A stretch of 64,000 bases of DNA from Trebonia sp050013875 (GCA_050013875.1 JBEKEK010000003.1:166337-230336), one strand, 5' to 3'; counted from the first letter of the stretch, positions 1 through 8,150 are shown. Notes: a model not told the origin generated them from the sequence alone. Numbers and translations: made by a program.

Positions 1-481
1 AACGCTCGAAACGCTCCTTGGACCCGTGCAGCCCTGACTCCGGCTCGAACAAGATGCCGCCAGGCGAGCGGACATAGGTGAAGGCGCCGTAGCCCCTTTC
101 CGGGGTGTCCCCGGCCAGTTCGACCGTGAAGCCCTTGCTGACCAGCTCCTGGTTGACCTTGGTCACGTCATCGACCCAGACGCCGATATGGTGCAGCCCG
201 GCGCCGCCGTCGCTGACGTCGTAGTAGCTGCCGGGCGATCCGTGCAGGAGCTCGATGTGCACCGGTCCCTCGACGGTGAACGCGATCGTCAGGTCGTAGG
301 TCTGGTAACCGGTGCCGGGCGCCCAGGCCTTCATACCGATGGTGGCGGGCGTCGTCCAGCGCACCCCGATCGACTCCGTCAGCTCGCGCTGCGCCGCTGC
401 CAGGTCCGCCACGCGGATCCCCATATGGAACACCTCGCCCCAGTCGAGGGCGGGCAGGACCAGACCGCCAAGGTCAGTCAT
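1..481 (-). CDS. VOC (glyoxalase/dioxygenase fold) protein, partial
   Basis: The 5' 160 codons of a gene that runs off the left edge. The ATG is 14 nt downstream of the stop of the extradiol dioxygenase gene, so both are probably one operon. Two VOC beta-alpha-beta-beta-beta modules are visible: the first begins 'VFHMGIRVADL' and includes 'VHIELLHG', and the second begins 'LHHIGVWVDDV' and ends 'GGILFEPE'. The His and Glu residues at these places are the usual metal ligands of glyoxalase, methylmalonyl-CoA epimerase and extradiol dioxygenase relatives. The substrate cannot be read from the sequence. Its position beside ring-cleavage genes suggests work on the same aromatic or steroid-derived intermediates. 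There is no clear Shine-Dalgarno (SD) sequence, only a G-rich stretch before the ATG. Confidence 0.85.
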   Translation of the reverse strand, partial: MTDLGGLVLPALDWGEVFHMGIRVADLAAAQRELTESIGVRWTTPATIGMKAWAPGTGYQTYDLTIAFTVEGPVHIELLHGSPGSYYDVSDGGAGLHHIGVWVDDVTKVNQELVSKGFTVELAGDTPERGYGAFTYVRSPGGILFEPESGLHGSKERFER

Positions 482-495
482 CCCAGCCCCCGGCG

Positions 496-1389
496 CTAGA
501 CGGCGGGCGGGGTCGGCTTGGCGGGGGTGCCGGGCGGGGGAAAGAACTTATGTCCCCAGTGCGCGCCTGACGTGATCTCGTACACCGGCTGCTCGCCGTT
601 CACCTTCAGGCCGCCGTAGCCGAATTCGATCGCGTACAGCTCCGGCGAGTAGACGTAGAAGGACGTCATCTCGTCGTTGGTGTGCTTGCCGAGGGTGTTC
701 ATGAACGGGATGCTGTACTTCTCCCGCCGGTCGAGGGCCAGACCGACGTCATCGAAGGTCGCCGCCTCCACCATCAGGTGGATCAGCCGGCCACGGCCCG
801 GCATCGACGTGACGCCGAGCGTGTGGTGCCGCTCGTTGGAGCTCATGAACCAGACCGGGCGCTGCCGGCCGCCCATCGTGTTGCGCTCGTAGAAGCCGAG
901 CACGTCGACGTAGAAGTCCTTCAGCGCCTGCCCGTTCTCGGCGGTGACGATGACATGGCCCATGCCCATGTCGCCGGTCACGAAAGAGCTCACGGTGGGC
1001 AGCACGACCGGCTTGTGGTCCAGGATCGGGCCGTAGAACAACTCGATCGGGTTGCCTCCGGGGTCGTCGAAGCGCGCGAAGCCGGTAACGCGGCGCTCGT
1101 CCGCCTCGGCGTCGGTCCCGGCGATCACCTTGATGCCCGCGTCCTCCACGGCCGTGACGGTGCGCCGCAGGTCCCGCTCGTTCAGCACCTCGAAGCCGAT
1201 CGCGGTCGCCCTGCTCTCGGCGCCGGGCGAGACGACCAGCCGCGGCGGGTAATAGTCCATCCGGTAGCGGAGCGACTCATCGCCCTCGGCGGCGGCCGGC
1301 ATCAGCCCGAGAAAGTCGCCCGCGAAGGTCTTCCACGCCTCGAGGTCGGTCGACTCCAGCCTGAGGTAGCCGAGCGAAAGAACTGGCAC
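496..1389 (-). CDS. hsaC: Type I extradiol ring-cleavage dioxygenase (HsaC/BphC-like)
   Basis: A 297-residue two-module VOC enzyme that would meta-cleave a catechol, in steroid catabolism the A-ring catechol 3,4-DHSA, using Fe(II) and O2. The predicted Fe ligands of the BphC type are present: His145 ('MGMGHVIV'), His204 ('RLIHLMVE') and Glu255 ('LYAIEFGYG'). His189 in 'ERHHTLG' and His236 in 'LGKHTND' match the second-sphere catalytic histidines. Length is normal for HsaC/BphC (about 290-300). The GTG start follows AGGAG by 8 nt. The gene lies 32 nt after a cupin gene on the same strand and precedes another VOC gene. The family is clear; the choice of HsaC over BphC-like enzymes for other aromatics rests on the neighbouring kstD- and hsa-like genes. 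Confidence 0.85.
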   Translation of the reverse strand: MPVLSLGYLRLESTDLEAWKTFAGDFLGLMPAAAEGDESLRYRMDYYPPRLVVSPGAESRATAIGFEVLNERDLRRTVTAVEDAGIKVIAGTDAEADERRVTGFARFDDPGGNPIELFYGPILDHKPVVLPTVSSFVTGDMGMGHVIVTAENGQALKDFYVDVLGFYERNTMGGRQRPVWFMSSNERHHTLGVTSMPGRGRLIHLMVEAATFDDVGLALDRREKYSIPFMNTLGKHTNDEMTSFYVYSPELYAIEFGYGGLKVNGEQPVYEITSGAHWGHKFFPPPGTPAKPTPPAV

Positions 1390-1421
1390 TTGTGATTCTC
1401 CTAGCGACTGGGGCTAACCGG

Positions 1422-1916
1422 TTAGGGCTGGGGGAACTTCTTCGACCCGGACTCGCGCCGCTTCCAGTGGCCATCGTCGTGCCAGGTGGTCTCGATGAGG
1501 CCGAGCGGCTGCAGATCCCAGCATTCGAGGTAGGTCACGCCCTCGGGACCTGAGGTGATCGTGAACGGCACCTTGGCATCACCGGTCCAGAACTCGCCAG
1601 GACCGAGCGTCCTGGTCTCCTCGCCCCTGGCGCCGTACTCGACGGTCAGCTGCCCGCCGACGACGATCATCAGCTGCGGGTGGTTCACGTGCCGCTTGGG
1701 CACCGTGAAGTTCGGGCGGATGCGCCGTCCCTGCCACCGGAAGGCCGGCTCCACCTGGGTCGAGCGCGCGATCGCGCCGTCCATGGTGGCCTCGATGTCG
1801 ACCGGCGCATTTGCGATGAACCCGCCATCATTCCAATAGAACGTTGGGTCGCCCTGAAAGAACTCGAGCGGCTCCCAGCCTTCGTCGGCGAGGAGATCGA
1901 AAAAGGAAATAGGCAC
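1422..1916 (-). CDS. Cupin-domain protein A
   Basis: A 164-residue single-domain protein with a central cupin barrel: 'FTVPKRHVNHPQLMIVV' carries the first metal-type motif, and 'GPGEFWTGDAKVPFTITSG' the second. It is a clear paralog of the divergent cupin gene (shared 'FTVP', 'GPEGVTYLE/IE' and 'W' tail). I place the start at a GTG because an AACTAT -10 box lies 6 nt upstream of it and a TTGACC -35 a further 17 nt up; the reading frame stays open further upstream but that part overlaps the promoter. This implies a leaderless mRNA. Function is unknown. Its position at the head of an operon with the extradiol dioxygenase suggests a role in the ring-cleavage pathway, for example as a small-molecule isomerase, dioxygenase or lyase. 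Confidence 0.8.
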   Translation of the reverse strand: MPISFFDLLADEGWEPLEFFQGDPTFYWNDGGFIANAPVDIEATMDGAIARSTQVEPAFRWQGRRIRPNFTVPKRHVNHPQLMIVVGGQLTVEYGARGEETRTLGPGEFWTGDAKVPFTITSGPEGVTYLECWDLQPLGLIETTWHDDGHWKRRESGSKKFPQP

Positions 1917-1922
1917 GGTCCT

Positions 1923-1976
1923 ATAGTTGTCCAGCTCATCACCCTGGTCAACCGGCTCGTCCCACTGGGCGGAACA
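1923..1976 (-). promoter_or_regulatory. Promoter and activator-type palindrome for cupin A operon
   Basis: On the minus strand: -35 TTGACC (1946-1951), 17-nt spacer, -10 AACTAT (1923-1928), then 6 nt to the GTG start, a leaderless layout. Exactly 6 nt upstream of the -35 lies the imperfect palindrome CGTCCC-N7-GGAACA (1958-1976, + strand reading), one of five related sites in this cluster. Confidence 0.65.
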
Positions 1977-1996
1977 GACCCTGACCTGCGATTCCG

Positions 1997-2051
1997 CGTT
2001 CCGGATAATAGAACGGCGATAGTGACAGAAAAGGGCCGCGGCTCCTATATT
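1997..2051 (+). promoter_or_regulatory. Promoter and activator-type palindrome for cupin B
   Basis: The palindrome CGTTCC-N7-AGAACG occupies 1997-2015. Six nt later comes -35 GTGACA (2022-2027), an 18-nt spacer and -10 TATATT (2046-2051). The ATG follows 6 nt after the -10, so the transcript is predicted to be leaderless. Confidence 0.65.
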
Positions 2052-2057
2052 GACCCC

Positions 2058-2531
2058 ATGCCATTTTCTGTAGACAGCCTGCTGACCGACACCGGCTGGA
2101 TCCCCATGTCGCTGAAGGGCCAGCAGGAGAGCCCGACCTACTACTGGGAAGACGGCGGCCTCCTCAAGGACGCGCCGGTGGACTTCGACGCGACCTTCGC
2201 CGAGAACATGTTCGTCTCCACCAAGCCGATCCAGTTCATGACGTTCTACCGCAACCCGCTGAAGGTCGTGCCGAACTTCACGGTGCCGCGCCACCTGCAC
2301 AACATCGACGAGACGATCATCGTCTTGGCGGGCGAGTACAAGATCGAGTACGGCGATCCGGCCGACGGCGAGTACGTGATCGTGAAGCCGGGCTGCTTCT
2401 TCACCAGCCGGGCGGGCACCCCGTACACGATGACCGCCGGCCCCGAGGGGGTCACCTACATCGAGACCTGGGGCACGCCGGTGACCAGCCTGAAGACCGT
2501 GTGGTACGACTACGGCTGGGTGCGCCGCTGA
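2058..2531 (+). CDS. Cupin-domain protein B
   Basis: A 157-residue paralog of the divergently transcribed cupin A, with 'FTVPRHLHNIDETIIVLAG' as the first cupin motif and 'KPGCFFTSRAGTPYTMTAG' as the second. Compared with A it has an extra His in the first motif (HLHN), closer to a metal-binding cupin, whereas A has HVNH. The ATG was chosen because a TATATT -10 lies 6 nt upstream with GTGACA 18 nt further up; the frame is open upstream but has no other supported start. The gene stands alone and converges on the HsaD-like gene. Its last codons are part of a 13-bp sequence repeated three times, each copy carrying the TGA. Function is unknown, but it shares the cluster's putative activator site. 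Confidence 0.8.
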   Translation: MPFSVDSLLTDTGWIPMSLKGQQESPTYYWEDGGLLKDAPVDFDATFAENMFVSTKPIQFMTFYRNPLKVVPNFTVPRHLHNIDETIIVLAGEYKIEYGDPADGEYVIVKPGCFFTSRAGTPYTMTAGPEGVTYIETWGTPVTSLKTVWYDYGWVRR

Positions 2532-2562
2532 ACCCAGCCGCTGAACCCAGCCGCTGAACCCA
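2524..2562. repeat. 13-bp tandem repeat x3 over the cupin B stop codon
   Basis: Three perfect copies of GCCGCTGAACCCA. The first copy holds the native TGA (2529-2531) and the next two add spare TGA codons. It lies in the convergent gap between cupin B and the HsaD-like gene. Confidence 0.9.
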
Positions 2563-2588
2563 GCCACGCCGCCCGCCTTCCTGGCGTA

Positions 2589-3452
2589 TTACTTGCCGTC
2601 CCGCGCCAGGAAGGCGAGCACGGTGCTTTCGAACTCGTCCTTGCGCTCGATCATCGCCCAGTGCCCGCAGTCGTAGAAGACGTGCAGCTCGCACTTGGGG
2701 ATCAGCCGCATGGCGGCCAGCGAGCCGTCCATCGGGGTCACCCGGTCGTCGCGGCCGAACATCACCAGCGTCGGCGCCGCAATCTTGGTCAGCATCGCGA
2801 CGCTGTCGGCGGCGCCGAACGCGCGCCCGACCCGCATCCCCTCGAGCATCCGCCGGTTGTAGAGCTTCTTGATGTCCGACGAGGCGGCCGGGTCGGTCGC
2901 CGCCTCCCACCGCAGCTGCACGAACTCGTCGGTGAGGATGGCGGTGTCGTAGACCATCGACTCCATCCACTGGATCAGCCGCTCCCTGGTGGGATTCTCG
3001 ACGAACTCCACCAGCAGCTTGATGCCCTCAGGGGGCGACGGGCTGAGCAGTGACAGCCCCACCCCGCCGATGCACATCAGCCGGCTCACCTTGTCCGGCT
3101 GCCCGGCCGCGATCCGCGCCGCGACGTTGCCGCCCATCGAGTTGCCGATGATCGGCAGCGGGCCGAGCCCGAGCCCGTCGAGGAAGTCGAGCACCGCGGC
3201 CGGCCCCACCGCCAGCGGGTTGGCATCGGGTGAGTAGCTCTTGCCGAACCCGGGGAAGTCGAGCACGTAGGTGGTGTACTCCCGGGCGAAGACCGGCAGG
3301 TTGCCGCGGAAGTTCGCCCAGCCGCTGACGCCGGGCCCCGACCCGTGCAGCAGCAGCAGCGGCGGCCCGTCGCCGGCCACGTGATAGTGCAGCTTCCCCT
3401 TGGGGGTGTCAAGGAACCGGCTGGTCTCGTCGAACGACAGCAGCTCGCTCAC
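2589..3452 (-). CDS. hsaD: Meta-cleavage product hydrolase (HsaD/BphD-like, alpha/beta fold)
   Basis: A 287-residue alpha/beta hydrolase that would split the C-C bond of the ring-cleavage product made by the extradiol dioxygenase. In steroid catabolism this is 4,9-DSHA, giving HHD and DOHNAA. Visible catalytic elements are the oxyanion loop 'LLLLHGSGPG' (about 32-41), the nucleophile elbow 'GNSMGG' with Ser105, Asp236 in 'GRDDRV' and His264 in 'CGHW'. The length suits the MCP hydrolase family (about 285-290). The GTG start shares a GTGA overlap with the stop of the upstream KstD-like gene, so translation is probably coupled. The usual MCP hydrolase 'GNSxGG' elbow argues against a general esterase. 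Confidence 0.87.
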   Translation of the reverse strand: MSELLSFDETSRFLDTPKGKLHYHVAGDGPPLLLLHGSGPGVSGWANFRGNLPVFAREYTTYVLDFPGFGKSYSPDANPLAVGPAAVLDFLDGLGLGPLPIIGNSMGGNVAARIAAGQPDKVSRLMCIGGVGLSLLSPSPPEGIKLLVEFVENPTRERLIQWMESMVYDTAILTDEFVQLRWEAATDPAASSDIKKLYNRRMLEGMRVGRAFGAADSVAMLTKIAAPTLVMFGRDDRVTPMDGSLAAMRLIPKCELHVFYDCGHWAMIERKDEFESTVLAFLARDGK

Positions 3453-5161
3453 TGTCCCACCACCTTGCCGATGTCCCGCGACGGCTTGCCCGCCAGGTGG
3501 CGGCCGGCGATGTAGCCGAAGGTGACGCTGGGGCCGATGCAGCTGCCGCCGCCGCCGTAGATCGCGCCGAGGACCGAGGCGGAGGTATTGCCCGCCGCGT
3601 AGAGCCCGTCGATGACCGGCACCTGGTACCCGAGCACGCGCGCGTCCTGGTCGATGCGCAGGCCGCCGTTGGTGCCGAGGGTGCCTGGCCACTGCTGGAT
3701 GGCCCCGAAGGGCGGGCCGGTGATCGGCTTGCGGTTCACCGTGTCAGGTCCGGTGAGCACGTGGGTCTGCCCGGGGTCGCCCCAGTCGGGGTCCTCGCCC
3801 TTCTCGGCGTAGGTGTTGTAGTGGGTCACGGTCTCTTCCAGCGCCTCCGGGTCGACGCCGATCTGCCCGGCCAGCTCGCGGACCGAGCCCGCGAGCTTCA
3901 GCCACTCCGGCGCTTCCTCGCCGCCCGGACCGGTCATGCTCATCGATATGCCCGGCTTGGACCCCATGACGCCCTTCTCGACGTGCTCGGCGCCGAAGAT
4001 GACCCAGCCCGGTGGCTTGTTCGTGTAGCCCGGGTTGCGCTGGTCGAAGAACCCGAAGGGATGCGGGAAGTCGTTGTAGGTGTAGCCGCCGTGCATGAAA
4101 CGGTTGCCGTGGGAATTGACGATGATCGAGCCGGGACCGAGGCCCATCATCATCTGCGGCACCGGGTTGCCGTCACGGCCCTTCTGCCACGGCTCGTAGA
4201 TCACGCCGTAGCCGAAGAAGGTGTTCATCGAACCGAGCTTGGCCCCGACCGCCATCGCCATCTGGTGCCCGTCGCCGGTGTTCGGCGCCGGCGATACCGG
4301 CTTGACCTCGTACCCGATGAACGTCTTGACCATCTCGGGGTTCGCGTCGAAGCCGCCGCAGGCCAGCACGACGCCCCGGCGGGCACCGATCCGGCGCGGG
4401 CCGCCGGTGCCCTCGACGACCACGCCCACCACCGCGCCCGCGTCGTCGGTGACCAGCTCGGTGGCCGGGGTGGCGGTCCGCACCTCGACACCGCGGTCGA
4501 CCAGCCCCTTGAGCAGCGGGGCGATCAGCCCGCCGCCCTTGGCCCGCCAGACCTCGCGCTGCCGCTTGGCCAGTTCGTCGGGCCCGACCTCGCCGCGCCG
4601 CTGCTCGGGGAAGCTGACCTCCTGCGGCGGGACCCACGGCCCGGAGGCTATCTTCCGCGCGAGTTCCTCGCCCAGCTCGGCTCCCGCCGGGTACGGCTTG
4701 GGCGCGCAGGTGCGCGGGAAGGGCCGGACGCCGGGAATCCGGTTCCCGATCACCGAGTAGTAGTCGTCGAGCTGAATGTGCGGCTCGGAGTCGTACCCGG
4801 TGTTGGCCAGCAGCCACTCGAACATCTCGGGGGCGGTGTCGACGTAGACCTCGATCAGCGACGGGTCCGACGCCCGCCCGTCAGATAGCCGGGTGATATA
4901 GGCGATCGCGTCCTCGCGGGAATCCCGGTCGGCGACGAACCGGTTATTCGGGATCCACATGTCACCGCCGGACACGGCCGTCGTGCCGCCGATGAACTCG
5001 TCCTTTTCGACTACCACGGCACTCGCTCCGCCGTCGGCGGCGACCAGTGCGGCGGTCAGCGCTCCCCCGCCACTGCCGACCACCACCACGTCGAAGATTT
5101 CATCCCACTGGTAATTCGCAATTGGTGGCGCGGAATTTCCTGACACGGTGTTTTCGGGCAC
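3449..5161 (-). CDS. kstD: FAD-dependent 3-ketosteroid delta1-dehydrogenase-like flavoprotein
   Basis: A 570-residue flavoprotein of the KstD / fumarate-reductase flavoprotein family. The N-terminal dinucleotide-binding motif is 'DVVVVGSGGGALTAAL' (about 24-39), followed by the acidic ribose ligand in 'VVEKDEFIGGTTAVSGG'. The C-terminal FAD motif is 'DGLYAAGNTSASVLGAIYGG' with 'IGPSVTFGYIAGRHLA', typical of KstD-type enzymes that insert the C1-C2 double bond in 3-ketosteroids. KstDs are usually 510-570 residues. The GTG start has GGAGG 6 nt upstream, and a TTGCCG-16-TAGGCT promoter precedes it. It lies divergent from hsaE-hsaG-hsaF, as in mycobacterial sterol clusters. A fumarate-reductase-like or 3-ketosteroid delta4-(5alpha) dehydrogenase role is possible; the context favours KstD. 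Confidence 0.8.
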   Translation of the reverse strand: MPENTVSGNSAPPIANYQWDEIFDVVVVGSGGGALTAALVAADGGASAVVVEKDEFIGGTTAVSGGDMWIPNNRFVADRDSREDAIAYITRLSDGRASDPSLIEVYVDTAPEMFEWLLANTGYDSEPHIQLDDYYSVIGNRIPGVRPFPRTCAPKPYPAGAELGEELARKIASGPWVPPQEVSFPEQRRGEVGPDELAKRQREVWRAKGGGLIAPLLKGLVDRGVEVRTATPATELVTDDAGAVVGVVVEGTGGPRRIGARRGVVLACGGFDANPEMVKTFIGYEVKPVSPAPNTGDGHQMAMAVGAKLGSMNTFFGYGVIYEPWQKGRDGNPVPQMMMGLGPGSIIVNSHGNRFMHGGYTYNDFPHPFGFFDQRNPGYTNKPPGWVIFGAEHVEKGVMGSKPGISMSMTGPGGEEAPEWLKLAGSVRELAGQIGVDPEALEETVTHYNTYAEKGEDPDWGDPGQTHVLTGPDTVNRKPITGPPFGAIQQWPGTLGTNGGLRIDQDARVLGYQVPVIDGLYAAGNTSASVLGAIYGGGGSCIGPSVTFGYIAGRHLAGKPSRDIGKVVGQ

Positions 5162-5194
5162 TGGCGGCCTCCAAAGCAGTCGGTGAGTTCTGTC

Positions 5195-5247
5195 AGCCTA
5201 GCGGCGGGAGTGGCACCGGCAAGGGGAGCGTTCCAATGATCGGAACG
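5195..5247 (-). promoter_or_regulatory. kstD-like gene promoter with activator-type palindrome
   Basis: On the minus strand: -35 TTGCCG (5217-5222), 16-nt spacer, -10 TAGGCT (5195-5200). Six nt upstream of the -35 is the perfect palindrome CGTTCC-N7-GGAACG (5229-5247), the best copy of the five sites. Confidence 0.65.
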
Positions 5248-5299
5248 TCCCGCTCAGCGGAAAACGCCTATTCCCGATGCGGTTACCCGAGAGTAAATT
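5246..5299 (+). promoter_or_regulatory. hsaE operon promoter with activator-type palindrome
   Basis: CGTCCC-N7-GGAAAA (5246-5264) overlaps the neighbouring palindrome by two bases. Six nt later is a weak -35 TTCCCG (5271-5276), then a 17-nt spacer and -10 TAAATT (5294-5299). The predicted 5' UTR before the ATG at 5338 is about 30 nt. Confidence 0.6.
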
Positions 5300-5337
5300 T
5301 GACTGGGCCAGCATCGCGACGAACGAAACGGACCTCT

Positions 5338-6138
5338 ATGCTCGATAGCACCCAGCGCACGAGGGCGGCCGAGCTGCTCTGGGCAGCCGAGCGAGACCTG
5401 GCACCGATCAGCCCGCTGACCGAGACGTTCCCCGCCATCGACGTCGTCGACGCCTACGAGATCCAGCTCAGCAACATCAGGCGCAAGATCGCCGCCGGTG
5501 CCCGGGTGCGGGGCCACAAGGTCGGCCTGTCGTCGCCCGTCATGCAGCAGATGATGGGCGTGGACGAGCCCGACTACGGGCATCTGCTCGATTCGATGGT
5601 CCTGCGCCAGGACGCGCCGGTCCCGGCCGCCGCCTACTGCTACCCGAGGATCGAGGTCGAGATCGGCTATGTGCTCGGCTCCCCGTTGCCCGGAGCCGAC
5701 TGCACGGAGGCCGACGTCCTCGCCGCGACCGAGTACATCGTGCCGAGCCTCGAGCTGATCGACAGCCGGATCACGGACTGGCGTATCAAGCTGGCGGACA
5801 CGATCGCGGACAACGCGTCCTCGGCCGGCGTCATCCTCGGTGAGCCCCGCCGGACCCCGGCTGAGCTGGCGGCCAGGGGCATCGACCTGGCCGACATCGA
5901 GGCGGTGCTCTACGCCGACGGCGCGGAGGTCGCCTCGGGTAACACCAGCGCCGTGCTCGGCAACCCGACCGCCTGCGTCGCCTGGCTGGCCAGGAAGGTG
6001 GCCGGCTTCGGGGTGAAGCTCGAGGCCGGGCACCTCATCATCCCCGGCTCCTGCACCCGGGCGATCGACGCGACCCCGGGCACCAGCTTCCGGGCCGAGT
6101 TCGCCGGGCTCGGCACCGTGACCACGTCTTTCAGCTAA
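5338..6138 (+). CDS. hsaE: 2-hydroxypenta-2,4-dienoate-type hydratase (HsaE/MhpD-like)
   Basis: A 266-residue member of the fumarylacetoacetate-hydrolase-fold hydratases. It would add water to the 2-hydroxydienoate released by the HsaD-like hydrolase, giving 4-hydroxy-2-oxoacid. Family signatures seen are 'GHKVGLSSPVMQQMMGVDEP' (about 60-79), the metal-binding 'PRIEVEIGYVL' and a central 'LELIDSRITDW'. Length fits MhpD/HsaE (about 260-270). I start at the ATG after a predicted 30-nt leader; the frame stays open far upstream but lacks a supported start and would overlap the divergent kstD-like gene. It is followed after 66 nt by the dehydrogenase and aldolase that complete the pathway, all on one strand. 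Confidence 0.87.
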   Translation: MLDSTQRTRAAELLWAAERDLAPISPLTETFPAIDVVDAYEIQLSNIRRKIAAGARVRGHKVGLSSPVMQQMMGVDEPDYGHLLDSMVLRQDAPVPAAAYCYPRIEVEIGYVLGSPLPGADCTEADVLAATEYIVPSLELIDSRITDWRIKLADTIADNASSAGVILGEPRRTPAELAARGIDLADIEAVLYADGAEVASGNTSAVLGNPTACVAWLARKVAGFGVKLEAGHLIIPGSCTRAIDATPGTSFRAEFAGLGTVTTSFS

Positions 6139-6156
6139 CAGAGCGTTCGACTCGCA

Positions 6157-6192
6157 CCGCCTTCGACTCCGCCTTCAACTCCGCCTTCAATA
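6157..6192. repeat. 12-bp tandem repeat x3 between hsaE and hsaG
   Basis: Three near-identical copies of CCGCCTTCRACT lie 18 nt after the hsaE-like stop and 12 nt before the next start. They fill most of the short intergenic space. Confidence 0.85.
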
Positions 6193-6204
6193 TGGGATGA
6201 CACC

Positions 6205-7104
6205 GTGACCAAGGCCACCGCCGCGATCGTCGGATCGGGCAACATCGGCACCGACCTCATGTACAAGCTGCTCCGCTCCGACATCATCGAGCCGCGCTGG
6301 ATGATCGGCGTCGACACCGATAGCCCCGGGCTGAAGCGGGCGGCCGACCACGGCCTGACCGCCTCGGCCGAGGGCGTGGACTGGCTGCTGGCCAACTCAC
6401 GCCCTGACCTGGTGTTCGAGGCCACCTCCGCCTACGTGCACCGGGAGAACGCACCGCGCTACGCCGAACTCGGCATCCAGGCGGTTGACCTCACCCCGGC
6501 GGCGATCGGCCCGGCCGTGGTGCCCGCGGTCAACCTCGGCCAGCACACCGCCGCGCCCAACGTCAGCCTGATCACCTGCGGCGGCCAGGCCACCATCCCG
6601 ATGGTCTACGCCGTCTCCCGGGTCGCGGAAGTGGAGTACGCGGAGATCGTCGCGAGCGTCGCCTCCCCGTCGGCCGGCCCGGGCACCCGGGCGAACATCG
6701 ACGAGTTCACCAAGACCACCGCCCGCGGGGTGGAGACGATCGGCGGCGCGCAGCGGGGCAAGGCCATCATCATCCTCAACCCGGCCGAGCCGCCGATGCT
6801 CATGCAGGACACGATCTTCTGCGCGATCGGTGCCGACGCGGACCGGGACGCCATCGCCGCCTCCATCAAGCAGATCGCGGCCGACGTGGCCGCCTACGTG
6901 CCCGGCTACCGGCTGCGCACCGAGCCGCAGTTCGACGATCCCACCCCGATGAGCGGCGGGCGCGCTCGGGTCGCCGTGTTCGTCGAGGTGGAGGGGGCCG
7001 GAGACTTCCTGCCGCCGTACTCGGGCAACCTCGACATCATGACCGCCGCCGCCACCCGGGTCGGCGAAGGGTTCGCCACGCGGATCCTCGCCGAGCGCGC
7101 TTAA
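6205..7104 (+). CDS. hsaG: Acylating acetaldehyde/propanal dehydrogenase (HsaG/MhpF-like)
   Basis: A 299-residue enzyme that oxidises the short aldehyde released by the aldolase to its acyl-CoA using NAD+ and CoA, normally in a channelling complex with that aldolase. The N-terminal Rossmann motif is 'AIVGSGNIGTDLMYKL' (about 7-22). The catalytic cysteine is predicted at Cys125 in 'LITCGGQAT'. Further family blocks are 'FEATSAYVHRENAPRYAELG' and 'EYAEIVASVASPSAGPGTR'. The length is that of BphJ/DmpF-type enzymes (about 300-312). The GTG start is preceded by GGGATG. In steroid catabolism HsaG makes propionyl-CoA; in simple aromatic pathways the homolog makes acetyl-CoA. Confidence 0.92.
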   Translation: MTKATAAIVGSGNIGTDLMYKLLRSDIIEPRWMIGVDTDSPGLKRAADHGLTASAEGVDWLLANSRPDLVFEATSAYVHRENAPRYAELGIQAVDLTPAAIGPAVVPAVNLGQHTAAPNVSLITCGGQATIPMVYAVSRVAEVEYAEIVASVASPSAGPGTRANIDEFTKTTARGVETIGGAQRGKAIIILNPAEPPMLMQDTIFCAIGADADRDAIAASIKQIAADVAAYVPGYRLRTEPQFDDPTPMSGGRARVAVFVEVEGAGDFLPPYSGNLDIMTAAATRVGEGFATRILAERA

Positions 7105-7127
7105 GCCCACCACAGGAGACCCTTTCC

Positions 7128-8150
7128 ATGTCATACAGCGCCGAACTCGACGTCCGCGTCACCGACTCCTCGCTGCGTGACGGCTCGCACGCGATCCGGC
7201 ACCAGTTCACCGCCCTGAACGTGCGGAACATCGTGGCCTCGCTCGACGAGGCGGGCGTGCCGGTCATCGAGGTGACCCACGGCGACGGCCTCGGTGGCTC
7301 GTCGTTCAACTACGGCTTCAGCGCCGTGCCTGACCAGGACCTCATCTCCGCGGCGGTGGCGACCGCGAAGCGGGCCAAGATCGCGTTCCTGATGCTGCCC
7401 GGCCTTGGCACCACCGATGACATCCGCCAGGCGGCAGGCAACGGTGCCTCGATCTGCCGGATCGCCACCCACTGCACCGAGGCGGACATCTCCATCCAGC
7501 ACTTCAAGGTGGCCCGCGGCATCGGGCTCGAGACGGTCGGCTTCCTGATGATGGCGCACAGCCAGCCGCCTGAGGTGCTGGCGAAGCAGGCGCGGATCAT
7601 GGCCGACGCCGGCGCGCAGTGCGTCTACGTGGTGGACTCGGCGGGCTCGCTGATCATGGACGGGGTCAGCGACCGGATCGCCGCGCTGGTGGCCGAACTG
7701 GGCGACGATGCCCAGGTGGGCTTCCACGGGCATGAGAACCTCGGCCTCGGCGTGGCGAACTCCGTGCTGGCCGCCCGGGCGGGCGCCAAGCAGATCGACG
7801 GCTCCACCCGCCGCTTCGGCGCGGGCGCGGGCAACACCCCGGTAGAGGCGTTCGCCGCGGTCACCGAGCGGCTCGGGATCAAGACCGGGATCGATACCCT
7901 CAAGATCATTGACGCGGCCGAGGATGTCGTCAGCCCGGTGCTGACCAACCCGCCCCTGCTCGACCGTCTCTCGCTCACGATGGGCTACGCCGGCGTGTAC
8001 TCAAGCTTCCTCAAGCACGCGGAGATCCAGGCGAGGAAGTACGGCGTCTCCGGGGCCGAGATCCTCATCGAGGCCGGCCACCGTAACCTCGTCGGCGGAC
8101 AGGAAGACCAGCTCATCGAGATCGCGGTCGGCCTGGCCAAGCGCCAGTGA
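7128..8150 (+). CDS. hsaF: 4-hydroxy-2-oxoacid aldolase (HsaF/MhpE-like, DRE-TIM)
   Basis: A 340-residue DRE-TIM metallolyase that cleaves 4-hydroxy-2-oxoacids to pyruvate and an aldehyde, which is passed to the adjacent acylating dehydrogenase. Visible features are the 'TDSSLRDGSHAIRHQF' motif with Arg17, Asp18 and His21, and the metal-binding His200 and His202 in 'GFHGHENLGLG'. The later block 'STRRFGAGAGNTPVEAF' and the C-terminal communication domain are also typical. An AGGAG lies 10 nt before the ATG. The gene ends the hsaE-hsaG-hsaF operon and converges on the IclR gene across a duplicated, palindrome-rich gap. Confidence 0.92.
   Translation: MSYSAELDVRVTDSSLRDGSHAIRHQFTALNVRNIVASLDEAGVPVIEVTHGDGLGGSSFNYGFSAVPDQDLISAAVATAKRAKIAFLMLPGLGTTDDIRQAAGNGASICRIATHCTEADISIQHFKVARGIGLETVGFLMMAHSQPPEVLAKQARIMADAGAQCVYVVDSAGSLIMDGVSDRIAALVAELGDDAQVGFHGHENLGLGVANSVLAARAGAKQIDGSTRRFGAGAGNTPVEAFAAVTERLGIKTGIDTLKIIDAAEDVVSPVLTNPPLLDRLSLTMGYAGVYSSFLKHAEIQARKYGVSGAEILIEAGHRNLVGGQEDQLIEIAVGLAKRQ

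Noticed and set aside
3497..4888. A 463-codon + strand frame opposite the KstD-like gene
   Set aside because: Antisense of a clear flavoprotein; the translation has no domain-like sequence.
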